Assembly (NCBI GenBank): GCA_019322385.1
Contig: JAHWIS010000162.1
Coordinates: 1-17,997, forward strand
Length of the DNA: 17,997 nt
Source: Candidatus Woesearchaeota archaeon
GTDB taxonomy: Archaea; Nanobdellota; Nanobdellia; Woesearchaeales; UBA11576
Direction of reading: 5' to 3'
Made by a program: the position numbers and the translations under genes. The notes beneath the pieces were generated by a model, which saw only the letters and a list, made by a program, of their open reading frames with translations, ran no database searches and was not told where the DNA came from. Positions 1-6,822 of this stretch are shown here, piece after piece (position 1 is the first letter of the stretch; every line of letters begins with the position of its first letter).

Positions 1-344
1 ATGCCAAGTGGTGTCCTGGGCTTGCGTTCTACAAGTACAAGCCTGTCATAGACATCAAGAAGGGTGTCAAGGATCCTAAGGCAGTTGCTGATTCCTGTCC
101 TGTTGATGTTTACACAGCCAAGAGCAAGGATCTTGCGATAAACAAGGACAATCTGCTTAAGTGCCATTTGTGCGGCGCTTGTACAGATGTCGATCCAGAG
201 CATATCAAGCTTAACGAGTCAGACAAGGAATTTGTCTTTACTGTCGAATCTTGGGGACAGCTTTCCCCGAAACAGATAGTTTCAGTTGCAGTGGAGATAA
301 TACAAAAGAAGTGTGATGAGGCAGTTAAGCTCGTCGGCAAATGA
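1..344 (+). CDS. rpoD: DNA-directed RNA polymerase subunit D (Rpo3), C-terminal part
   Basis: This is the 3' end of a gene cut by the left edge; the reading frame starts at base 3 and stops with TGA at 342-344, giving 113 residues. RpoD/Rpo3 is the archaeal counterpart of the bacterial alpha N-terminal domain and eukaryotic Rpb3, and forms the RpoD-RpoL assembly platform of RNA polymerase. The visible part has the ferredoxin-like insertion with the cysteines of DSCPVDV and CHLCGAC, then the dimerisation-domain ending with the family signature ESWGQLSP. All four cysteines needed for an iron-sulfur cluster are present. It lies upstream of tRNA-Leu, L18e, L13, S9 and RpoN, the classical archaeal order, which supports the call. 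Confidence 0.93.
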   Translation, partial: AKWCPGLAFYKYKPVIDIKKGVKDPKAVADSCPVDVYTAKSKDLAINKDNLLKCHLCGACTDVDPEHIKLNESDKEFVFTVESWGQLSPKQIVSVAVEIIQKKCDEAVKLVGK

Positions 345-359
345 TGGAATCCCGCTTAC

Positions 360-459
360 GCGGGGGTGCCGGAGTGGTCAATCCTTTACGGGACCAAACG
401 GGTACGGTTGAGGGCCGTATGGCTTAGTGTCTGCGCGGGTTCAAACCCCGTCCCCCGCA
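360..459 (+). tRNA. tRNA-Leu(GAG), class II, with a probable D-loop intron
   Basis: The acceptor stem is perfect: GCGGGGG (360-366) pairs with CCCCCGC (452-458), and A459 is the discriminator; CCA is not encoded. The T-arm is 435-451 with loop TTCAAAC. The anticodon stem is TACGG/CCGTA (403-407/415-419) and the loop 408-414 carries GAG at 410-412, reading CUC and CUU. A long variable arm (420-434) can form GGC/GTC with loop TTAGT, as expected for leucine. The D-stem is CCG/CGG (369-371/399-401), but the D-loop between them is 27 nt, about 16 nt too long; this is explained by an intron at 382-397. It lies between rpoD and rpl18e. A tRNA-Leu at the head of the S9 operon is also known from haloarchaea. 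Confidence 0.93.
382..397 (+). other. Putative 16-nt tRNA intron in the D-loop with a bulge-helix-bulge fold
   Basis: GGTC (376-379) pairs with GACC (392-395), giving a 4-bp central helix. A 3-nt bulge AAT (380-382) lies on the 5' strand inside it and a 3-nt bulge AAA (396-398) on the 3' strand outside it. CC/GG (383-384/390-391) closes a TTTAC loop. This is the geometry cut by archaeal tRNA splicing endonuclease. Cutting after the second base of each bulge removes 382-397 and leaves an 11-nt D-loop of ordinary leucine type joined to the CGG strand of the D-stem. The helix on the exon side is interrupted by D-loop bases, so this would be a relaxed bulge-helix-bulge. The exact ends could shift by one base. 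Confidence 0.75.
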
Positions 460-471
460 TTACAATCGAAA

Positions 472-837
472 ATGTCCAAGAGAACAGGTCCAACAAATCC
501 GCATCTTGTGAACCTGATTGCGGATCTGAAGAAAAAGGCAATCCAGGACTCTTCAAAGCTTTGGAAGAGGCTTGCGACAGACCTAGAGAGACCTACAAGG
601 AATAAGAGGATTGTCAATCTTTCAAGGATAAACCGCTTTACAAGGGATAACGAGACTATTGTGGTGCCTGGAAAGGTGCTCGGTTCAGGCATGATCAGCC
701 ACAAGGTCACGATCGCTGCATTCGCGTTTTCAGACGGTGCTGTTGAGAAGCTCAAGAAGCAGAACTGCAGCATCATGTCGATTTCAGAGCTTATGCAGAA
801 GAGTCCAAAGACATCAGAAATAAGGATTATAGGCTGA
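472..837 (+). CDS. rpl18e: 50S ribosomal protein L18e (eL18)
   Basis: This 121-residue protein of the large subunit matches archaeal/eukaryotic L18e over its whole length: it begins MSKRTGPTNPHL and contains the core VVPGKVLGSG. The ATG at 472 was chosen because homology starts there; an upstream GTG at 427 would lie inside the tRNA gene. The start is only 12 nt after the tRNA discriminator and has no Shine-Dalgarno sequence, so the message may begin where the tRNA 3' end is processed, or be translated as part of a longer operon transcript. It is followed by rpl13 after 25 nt. Confidence 0.95.
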   Translation: MSKRTGPTNPHLVNLIADLKKKAIQDSSKLWKRLATDLERPTRNKRIVNLSRINRFTRDNETIVVPGKVLGSGMISHKVTIAAFAFSDGAVEKLKKQNCSIMSISELMQKSPKTSEIRIIG

Positions 838-862
838 ACAGGATAATAAACAGGATATAAAA

Positions 863-1282
863 ATGCTGATAGACGCAACTGACTTGATTGTTGGAAGGCT
901 TGGCACAGTAGTCGCCAAGAAGGCATTGCTAGGCGAGAAGATAGACATAGTCAATGCTGAGAAGGCAGTTGTTTCAGGCAAGAGGCAGGAGGTCCTGCAG
1001 CATATCAAGCAGAAGGTTGACAGGAGGACCTGGTCAAAAGGGCCGCATTATAAGCGCTCTCCAGACCTGTTTCTGAAGAGGATGATCAGGAACATGCTGC
1101 CGTTCAAGAAAGCCAAAGGAAAGGCAGCCCTGAAGAATATAATGTGCTGGGAGGGAGTCCCAGAGCAGTTCAAGGACCAGAAGTCAGAGACAATAAAAGA
1201 AGCGAGCTTATCAAAGCTTCCAAATCCTAATCATGTCTCAATCAAGGAGATTTCAAGATTTTTAGGTGGTAAGATTGACTAA
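863..1282 (+). CDS. rpl13: 50S ribosomal protein L13 (uL13)
   Basis: The 139-residue product matches archaeal L13: N-terminal DATDLIVGRLGTVVAKKAL, then an Asn-Ala-Glu-Lys segment and the RRTWSKGPHYKRSPD stretch that contacts 23S rRNA. Length is normal for the archaeal family. The ATG at 863 follows AGGATATAAAA, a weak ribosome-binding site. It is the second ribosomal gene of the S9 operon, and its 3' end overlaps the start of rps9 by 8 to 17 nt depending on which rps9 start is used, indicating translational coupling. Confidence 0.95.
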   Translation: MLIDATDLIVGRLGTVVAKKALLGEKIDIVNAEKAVVSGKRQEVLQHIKQKVDRRTWSKGPHYKRSPDLFLKRMIRNMLPFKKAKGKAALKNIMCWEGVPEQFKDQKSETIKEASLSKLPNPNHVSIKEISRFLGGKID

Positions 1283-1679
1283 ATCAAAGGTTATTCATAC
1301 ATCCGGAACAAGGAAGCGTTCAGTAGCTAGGCTTACATTGAAGCCTGGCAAAGGGCTTGTCAGGATCAACGGTAAGACCCTCGACACAGTCGAGCCAAGG
1401 CTTGCCAGGATGAAGATACAGGAGCCGCTCCTGTTGGTCGGAGACATTGCATCGCAGGTCCATATCGACGTGAATGTCTATGGCGGCGGTATCATGTCTC
1501 AGGCAGATGCTATCCGACAGGCGATGGGCAGGGCACTTTCAGCTTTTGGCGGTGAGAAGATAAGGCGTACCCTGGTAAAGTACGACAGGTCGTTTCTCGT
1601 CGCTGACACTCGCTACAAAGAGCAGTGCAAGCCCAATGATTCCAAGGCAAGGGCAAAGAGGCAGAAGTCATACAGGTAA
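1266..1679 (+). CDS. rps9: 30S ribosomal protein S9 (uS9)
   Basis: This small-subunit protein ends in the family hallmark of basic residues closing with KRQKSYR, the tail that reaches the P-site tRNA in 30S. The core GGGIMSQADAIRQAMGRAL is diagnostic of uS9. The longest frame opens with GTG at 1266 (137 residues). A TTG at 1275 is the better start by ribosome-binding evidence: AGGTGG at 1264-1269 lies 5 nt upstream of it, whereas no Shine-Dalgarno sequence is well placed for the GTG. The true product may therefore be 134 residues. It overlaps the end of rpl13. Confidence 0.93.
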   Translation: MVRLTKSKVIHTSGTRKRSVARLTLKPGKGLVRINGKTLDTVEPRLARMKIQEPLLLVGDIASQVHIDVNVYGGGIMSQADAIRQAMGRALSAFGGEKIRRTLVKYDRSFLVADTRYKEQCKPNDSKARAKRQKSYR

Positions 1680-1754
1680 TCAAGCCGGATCTGCCGTATT
1701 TTTAGCGTTTATGCTCACTTTCCGAGAACTTTTCAATATCAAAGGTGAAAAACA

Positions 1755-1952
1755 ATGATTATCCCTATACGATGCTGGAGCTGTGGCAAGCCAATAGCTC
1801 ATTTCTGGGAGGATTTTGATGCCAGAAGAGCTAAAGGAGAGCCTCTGAAGAAGATTTTGGACGATCTAGGCCTTGAAAGGTACTGCTGCAGGCAGCAGCT
1901 GATGGGCCACGTGGATATCATCGATACAGCCTCTCAGTTCAAGAAATTCTGA
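1755..1952 (+). CDS. rpoN: DNA-directed RNA polymerase subunit N (Rpo10)
   Basis: The 65-residue protein matches RpoN/Rpb10: it begins MIIPIRCWSCGKPIA and has the later RYCCRQQLMGHVDII. The CxxC and CC cysteines form the zinc-bundle site of this small assembly subunit, which contacts the RpoD-RpoL platform. GGTGA at 1744-1748 is a good ribosome-binding site 6 nt before ATG 1755. It follows rps9 by 75 nt and is the last gene of the operon here; RpoK and S2, which often follow in other archaea, are absent, and a T-rich terminator comes next. Confidence 0.95.
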   Translation: MIIPIRCWSCGKPIAHFWEDFDARRAKGEPLKKILDDLGLERYCCRQQLMGHVDIIDTASQFKKF

Positions 1953-1965
1953 TATTTGATAATAA

Positions 1966-1986
1966 TTTCTTGTTTTTTTCTCTGTT
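1966..1986 (+). terminator. T-rich terminator of the S9 operon
   Basis: Starting 13 nt after the rpoN stop there is a run of seven T (1973-1979) within a T-rich stretch that continues as TCTGTTTT. Archaeal RNA polymerase terminates at such U-tracts without needing a hairpin. It sits at the border between the operon and the gene-free kilobase. Confidence 0.6.
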
Positions 1987-2680
1987 TTCAAGAGTTTTAG
2001 CCATATTTACAGCTTTTTCCATAACTCTGCAATAGTTTTTTTCGGGATTTCCAGCACACTGAGCAGGCAAACCAGGATAGAAATCCGGGAAAATACCTGT
2101 TTTATTCGCACTTTCTTGATTTTTTCACGATTTTCAGCATATCATCCCTTCGGCTAACACTCACTTTCACCTGTTTTTTGATAAAAATCACTGAAAATCG
2201 GTATTATTTCGACAGTTCCTAGCCATCCTAAGGTATATGTGCGTTATAGGGGCTCTAAGCCTATTTTCCTATATATACACATATATCAGCCCATTACCGG
2301 CCTATTTTACCTGCATTTTCCGCTATTCTGCCTATGATCTAAGGGTTCTAGCACCCTCTTAGAACCCTCGCTTAAAGCCATTTTCAGGCGATTCTAGGCA
2401 TTTATATACCTCACCTAGCCCTATGTACCCTCTTAACCCCCAAATACCTACCCTCACTTTGACCCTGATTTCCCTGATTTTTGGCATATCTGACCCCTGA
2501 TTTTGGCTGATTCAACACCTCAAAACAGACTCCAATATACACATCCTGAAATAATTTTTCTAAAATAACCATAAGAAAATAGATTTACAGACCTATATAT
2601 TACTGTTGAAAAATAGCCCCTCATGAGCCTGATTCTAAGCCTATTTTTAACTGCCGAAAATATTACATCTGATCCTGTTT
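1987..2680. other. Gene-free, pyrimidine-rich spacer with short repeats
   Basis: No plausible coding frame is present on either strand. The plus strand is strikingly rich in C and T, with CCT and CCCT runs throughout, unlike the purine-rich coding strands around it. It contains a 9-bp hairpin, AGGGTTCTA (2342-2350) with TAGAACCCT (2360-2368), and a 14-nt direct repeat TCTAAGCCTATTTT at 2254-2267 and 2634-2647, with a partial copy GGCCTATTTTACC at 2299-2311. An AT-rich alternating purine-pyrimidine tract lies at 2270-2286. I recognised no RNA family, CRISPR repeat or Orc1/Cdc6 origin box. Its role is unknown; a structural, origin or segregation function is only a possibility. Confidence 0.5.
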
Positions 2681-2689
2681 TCCAACCCT

Positions 2690-2986
2690 GAACCAGGTTC
2701 GCTCCAGGTTCGGACTCGGCTGAAACACCTAAATTCGACCGTTTCAGGCCTTCTAGACATGTTCAACCAAGTTCGGACCTGATCCGTATTGAACCTCTAA
2801 TTCTGTGTTGGATTTACGTTCTCGTCGAGAAAATTCCCCTTTGAAGGTACAGGTTCAGTCCGTACCCGTCGTGAATTCAGTTCAGGTTCAGGTTCGAACT
2901 GAACCTAAATTCACCATTTTAAGCTGCTTTGAAGCGATTTTTCAGGCATCATCAAAGTTCAGGTTCAGTACGTACTGAACTCGAAC
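2690..2986. repeat. Dense GTTC/GAAC half-site array
   Basis: Seventeen GTTC or GAAC tetramers lie in about 300 bp, where roughly two to three would be expected by chance. Eight of them are in the hexamer AGGTTC or its complement GAACCT (2695, 2706, 2791, 2851, 2884, 2890, 2901, 2961). Several are arranged as palindromes: GAACCAGGTTC (2690-2700), AGGTTCA...TGAACCT around GTTCGAAC (2884-2906), and the perfect 18-mer at 2963-2980. Others are direct repeats 6 or 11 bp apart. The array ends about 20 bp before the TATA box of the coiled-coil gene at 3044. This is typical of a multi-site binding region for a DNA-binding protein: an operator cluster, a centromere-like site or iterons. Which of these is not decided by the sequence. 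Confidence 0.75.
2963..2980. promoter_or_regulatory. Perfect 18-bp palindrome, candidate operator
   Basis: GTTCAGTACGTACTGAAC reads the same on both strands with no mismatch. It is preceded by AGGTTC/AAAGTTC half-sites and followed by TCGAACC. It lies about 18 bp upstream of the TATA box at 2999-3005, a position used by archaeal activators or by repressors acting on the pre-initiation complex. The protein that binds it is not known; the neighbour at 3044 is the natural candidate. Confidence 0.65.
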
Positions 2987-2990
2987 CAAA

Positions 2991-3005
2991 TCGGAAGATT
3001 TATAT
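2991..3005 (+). promoter_or_regulatory. Promoter of the coiled-coil gene
   Basis: TTTATAT at 2999-3005 is preceded by the purine-rich CGGAAGA, fitting a BRE-TATA pair. Transcription would start near 3029, giving a short leader that contains the Shine-Dalgarno sequence AGGTGAT (3033-3039) 4 nt before ATG 3044. Confidence 0.6.
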
Positions 3006-3043
3006 CTTTCAAGGTTTTTCAATCAAAAAATCAGGTGATTTTA

Positions 3044-4111
3044 ATGGTATTTAACATACTAAGAGGGAATAAGAAAAAGGATCTCGAAAAGAGGTTCACT
3101 ACTTTCTCGGAGCAACTAGCTCAGGCATTTGCACAGATAAAAACAGACATAAGTGAGACCAATGACAGGCTAGAATCCAACCAAAGGGAGATGGAAAGGA
3201 TATCCCAGTGGATCGACTACCTGAACAGGTCCAACCATAGGATTTCAGAGGCGCATTCAAAATTATTGCAAAAACACGAAAAAATCACTGAAAACAGCCT
3301 AAAATTACATAGTTCCCACAGAGATCTGGACTCCAGCCATTCAAGGACAGCCAAAATGGCTGAAAACCTCGAAAACAGGCACAAGGAGCTCTCTAGCGCT
3401 ATTTTAGCACATAAGAGCTCTCTTAAAAGTGAGTTCAATGAGCAGATCCAGGAGCATAAAGAGGCATATGAGCAGGAGATAAACCGCCTGAAATCATGGG
3501 TAGACTACTTCTCAGCCAATCTAGAGCGCCAGAAGAGCAAAGAAGGCAATCTAAAGCAGGATATTGAGAAGAATACCAGGGAGTGGCTAGAGGCATATTC
3601 AAAGCTCAGAGAGCTTCTAAATAGCCTTAAAAGCGAAAATAGCGAGCTTAAGTCAAGCCTTTCTGCAGTCTCAAACGAGCTTACAGAGACCAGGAATGAG
3701 CTTGAAAATACCAAGGATTTGGCAAGATCCCACATTACTGAGGCAAAAAGTGAGCTTTCAAAGCAGATCCAGGCCATGAAACCAGCTGTACAGCAGCCAT
3801 TACCCCCTCCTCAACCTATTGTCCAGGAGGTGAGCCCTACAGTTTCAAGCTTCCAGAGGCACATAATGTCGAGGGTGATGCCCAACAGGAAGGGGTATGT
3901 CTTGAAATTCATACTTGACCTCGCAAAAGAGAGCAAATACTCGACGAAAGAGGTGGAGGAGATTGTCGTCAATGAGAAACAGCTCTGCGGCAGGACATCC
4001 TTTTACGCTTACCTCAAGGAGCTCAAGCTCAGGGGTAAGCTGAGCTATGCTGATATCGACGAGAGAACCATAATTGTGAGCACTGATACCCAGCAGAGGC
4101 TGGTTGAGTGA
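3044..4111 (+). CDS. Long coiled-coil protein with putative C-terminal DNA-binding domain, function unknown
   Basis: The 355-residue product is dominated by a charged, heptad-like helix from about residue 10 to 245, rich in Glu, Lys, Ser and Gln. It contains two related segments, ISQWIDYLNRSN and LKSWVDYFSANLE, suggesting an internal duplication. A proline-rich linker (QPLPPPQP, about 250-262) leads to a compact C-terminal domain (about 283-345) with helix-turn-helix character: RKGYVLKFILDLA, then a STKEVEEIV segment, a GRTSFYAYLKELKLRGKL recognition-helix-like stretch and a short beta wing. ATG 3044 was chosen over GTG 3035 because the GTG lies inside the perfect Shine-Dalgarno AGGTGAT. There is no signal peptide or membrane segment. 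The gene is monocistronic and faces the GTTC/GAAC array, so it may bind that array. This architecture recalls DNA-bridging or segregation proteins such as KfrA in general form only; I do not recognise the family. Confidence 0.8.
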   Translation: MVFNILRGNKKKDLEKRFTTFSEQLAQAFAQIKTDISETNDRLESNQREMERISQWIDYLNRSNHRISEAHSKLLQKHEKITENSLKLHSSHRDLDSSHSRTAKMAENLENRHKELSSAILAHKSSLKSEFNEQIQEHKEAYEQEINRLKSWVDYFSANLERQKSKEGNLKQDIEKNTREWLEAYSKLRELLNSLKSENSELKSSLSAVSNELTETRNELENTKDLARSHITEAKSELSKQIQAMKPAVQQPLPPPQPIVQEVSPTVSSFQRHIMSRVMPNRKGYVLKFILDLAKESKYSTKEVEEIVVNEKQLCGRTSFYAYLKELKLRGKLSYADIDERTIIVSTDTQQRLVE

Positions 4112-4144
4112 TTAGCATATTTTACCATAATCTGTTTTGAAAAA

Positions 4145-4152
4145 TTATATAA
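4145..4152 (+). promoter_or_regulatory. TATA box of leuS
   Basis: TTATATAA is centred about 28 bp upstream of ATG 4177, which places the transcription start at or next to the start codon. It supports ATG 4177 over the upstream TTG 4162 and implies a leaderless mRNA. Confidence 0.65.
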
Positions 4153-4176
4153 GAGGAAGTCTTGTTCGTGGTGTTT

Positions 4177-6822
4177 ATGACAGACTTTAGCGCGATACAA
4201 AAGAAGTGGCAGGACAAGTGGGCCGAGAGCAATCTGTTCAAGGTCGACAAGGATCCAAGCAAGAAGAAGTTCTATGTACTTGAGATGTTCCCTTACCCTT
4301 CTGGTTCTGGCCTTCATATGGGGCATGCATTCAACTACATCATAGGCGATATCTACACTAGATTCAAGCGGATGAGCGGTTTTAACGTCATTTACCCTAT
4401 GGGATATGACTCCTTTGGATTGCCTGCTGAGAACGCTGCTATTAAGGCAGGAGTGCACCCTAAGGAATACGCAGAAGGTGCTATGGCCAACTTCATACGC
4501 CAGCAGAAAGAGCTCGGATTGAGCTATGACTGGGACAGGCTTGTCAAGACATCGACCCCTGAATACTACAGATGGAACCAGTTCTTTTTCCTGAAGTTCC
4601 TCGAGAAAGGCCTTGTTTTCCGCAAGTCAGCCATGGTGAACTGGTGCCCTGAATGCAATACTGTCCTCGCTAACGAGCAGGTCCATAATGGCAAATGCTG
4701 GAGGCATACAGAGACAGATGTCGAGCAGAAGAGCCTTGAGCAGTGGTTTATCAAGACGACTGAATATGCTGACCAGCTCCTCGCTGACCTCGACAAGCTC
4801 GACTGGCCTGCCAGGATAAAGCTTATGCAGGAGAACTGGATCGGCAAGAGCCATGGCACAATGCTTGACTTCAAGATCGTCGAGGAGGATGGCTCTGAGA
4901 CAGGCATGACCATCTCTACATTCACCACCAGGCCTGACACAGTCTATGGGATCACATATCTTGTCCTTGCTGCAGAACACCCTCTCGTAAGCGAATTGAC
5001 TAAGGACACGCTTTTTGAGAAGGATGTCAAGAATTTCGTAGCAAGCGTCAAGAAGCTCTCACTGATTGAAAGGACAGCAGAAGGCAAGCCCAAGAACGGC
5101 ATGTTCCTCGGCAAGTATTTCATTAATCCATTCACAGGCGAGAAATGCCCGTTGTGGGTTGCTGACTATGCCCTCTATGAGTACGGTACAGGCGCTGTAA
5201 TGGCTGTTCCTGCCCATGACCAGCGGGACTTTGAGTTTGCCAAGAAATACGGCCTTCCTATCCGGATAGTAATCTCTCCTAAAGACCATGAGCTGGACCC
5301 TGCCAAGATGTCCAGGGCATTTGTCGACAGGGGAGTAATGGTTAATTCAGGTGATTTTGATGGCAATGATAATCTTGATGCAATGGCTGACATCACTAGA
5401 TTCGCAGAGGAGAAGGGTTTTGGCAAAGAGACAGTCAATTACAAACTGCGGGACTGGCTTGTCTCTAGGCAGCGTTATTGGGGCACTCCGATACCAATAA
5501 TCTATTGCGATGGCTGCGGCATTGTGCCTGTTCCTGAGCAGGATCTACCTATTCTTCTGCCTGAGGATGTTAAGTTCGGCGAAGGAAATCCTCTTGCTAC
5601 TAACAAGGCTTTTGTCAACTGCAAATGCCCTAAGTGCAGCAAGGATGCTCGTCGTGAAACCGATACAATGGATACCTTCTTTGACAGCAGCTGGTACTTC
5701 CTGAGATACACTGACAGCAAGAATGACAAGCAGCCATTCGATAAGGCTGCTGCAGAGTATTGGATGCCTGTAGACCTCTACATAGGAGGCGCAGAGCATG
5801 CCTGCATGCACCTTATCTACGCAAGGTTCTTCACAAAGGCCCTCAGGGATCTGGGCTTTATCAAGTGTGATGAGCCTTTCAGCAGGCTGTTTAACCAAGG
5901 AATGCTGCACAAGGAAGGCGTTGTGATGTCCAAGTCCAAGGGCAATGTCGTGCTTCCTGAGGAGATCAGCAAGACCCATGGCATCGATGCTGCAAGGCTA
6001 TTCTTGGTCTCTATAGCATCTCCTGACAAGGACCTGGAGTGGAACGATGAGGGTATCAATGGAAGCCTGCGTTTTGTCAACAGGCTTTTGGCATTCATCG
6101 AGAGCTTCTCAGAGCAGGAGATGAACCCCCTTAATCAGAGCAGGTTCAACCGCCTTATCAAGGAATACACCGACGACATAACCAACCTCAGGTACAACCT
6201 TGCTGTCATCAAGTTGAAGGAGCTTTTTGCTGCTGTTGAGCCTGGCTGCTCCAAGAAGGACATTGAGACATTCCTGAAACTCCTATCGCCTATCTGCCCT
6301 CATCTTGCAGAGGAGTTCTGGGAGAGGATAGGCAACAAGCCATTCGCCTCTGTCCAGCCCTGGCCAAAGGCAGATGAGTCCAAGATAGACCCCGCTGTCG
6401 AGGCTACTGCAAGCACTGCACAGTTCACCATGGGTGATGCCCGTGATATCCTAAAGCTCCTGAAGATAGCGAATCCTAAGCAGATAACGCTTATAGTTTC
6501 AGCTGCCTGGAAATACGATTTCATCAAAAAGCTCAAGTCAGAGCTGGAGAAGACCTATGATGTAGGGGCCTTGATCAAGGCGACACTAGACAAGGAGCAC
6601 GCATCCGACATCTCAAAGCTTGTCCCAAAGCTGATCAAGGACCGTTCAAAGATACCTGATATCGTCACCTCGCAGGCTGAGGAGATTGCAGCGCTGGAGC
6701 AGAACAGACAGCTGTTTACCGACGAGTTCAAGGCAGAAATAATAATCATTAAGGCTGAGGATACCAAGGAACCCAAGGCCAAGAACGCGATGCCTGGCAA
6801 GCCTGCAATATTAGTAGAATGA
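4177..6822 (+). CDS. leuS: Leucyl-tRNA synthetase, bacterial-type body with archaeal-type C-terminal domain
   Basis: This class I enzyme charges tRNA-Leu with leucine. The 881-residue protein has the bacterial LeuRS signatures: FPYPSGSGLHMGHAFNY (HIGH box HMGH at 47-50), PMGYDSFGLPAENAA, a WCPEC zinc element, the CP1 editing domain with TTRPDT (250-255) and GTGAVMAVPAHDQRDFEFA, then ETDTMDTFFDSSWYFLRYTD and the KMSKS box in the form VMSKS (583-587). From about residue 750 it changes character: DARDILKLLKIANPKQ, a lysine-rich stretch with LVPKLIKDR, and the end NAMPGKPAILVE resemble the C-terminal domain of archaeal/eukaryotic LeuRS, which contacts the long variable arm of tRNA-Leu. ATG 4177 is chosen because a TATA box lies 28 bp upstream. 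Function is certain at family level; the chimeric origin is inferred from motif memory. Confidence 0.95.
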   Translation: MTDFSAIQKKWQDKWAESNLFKVDKDPSKKKFYVLEMFPYPSGSGLHMGHAFNYIIGDIYTRFKRMSGFNVIYPMGYDSFGLPAENAAIKAGVHPKEYAEGAMANFIRQQKELGLSYDWDRLVKTSTPEYYRWNQFFFLKFLEKGLVFRKSAMVNWCPECNTVLANEQVHNGKCWRHTETDVEQKSLEQWFIKTTEYADQLLADLDKLDWPARIKLMQENWIGKSHGTMLDFKIVEEDGSETGMTISTFTTRPDTVYGITYLVLAAEHPLVSELTKDTLFEKDVKNFVASVKKLSLIERTAEGKPKNGMFLGKYFINPFTGEKCPLWVADYALYEYGTGAVMAVPAHDQRDFEFAKKYGLPIRIVISPKDHELDPAKMSRAFVDRGVMVNSGDFDGNDNLDAMADITRFAEEKGFGKETVNYKLRDWLVSRQRYWGTPIPIIYCDGCGIVPVPEQDLPILLPEDVKFGEGNPLATNKAFVNCKCPKCSKDARRETDTMDTFFDSSWYFLRYTDSKNDKQPFDKAAAEYWMPVDLYIGGAEHACMHLIYARFFTKALRDLGFIKCDEPFSRLFNQGMLHKEGVVMSKSKGNVVLPEEISKTHGIDAARLFLVSIASPDKDLEWNDEGINGSLRFVNRLLAFIESFSEQEMNPLNQSRFNRLIKEYTDDITNLRYNLAVIKLKELFAAVEPGCSKKDIETFLKLLSPICPHLAEEFWERIGNKPFASVQPWPKADESKIDPAVEATASTAQFTMGDARDILKLLKIANPKQITLIVSAAWKYDFIKKLKSELEKTYDVGALIKATLDKEHASDISKLVPKLIKDRSKIPDIVTSQAEEIAALEQNRQLFTDEFKAEIIIIKAEDTKEPKAKNAMPGKPAILVE

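Noticed and set aside
366..605. Open frame across tRNA-Leu and the start of rpl18e
   Set aside because: It overlaps a complete tRNA and runs out of frame through a clear L18e gene.
2941..2960. Possible C/D box sRNA (TGATGA-like sequence on the minus strand)
   Set aside because: The next CTGA is only a few bases away, and no second C'/D' pair or k-turn spacing is present.
1953..3043. Orc1/Cdc6-type origin or CRISPR array
   Set aside because: No origin-recognition box with G-run, no orc1/cdc6 gene in the window, and no regularly spaced repeats with unique spacers.
5545..5979. Long minus-strand frames inside leuS
   Set aside because: They are antisense to conserved LeuRS motifs and lack protein-like features or starts with promoters.
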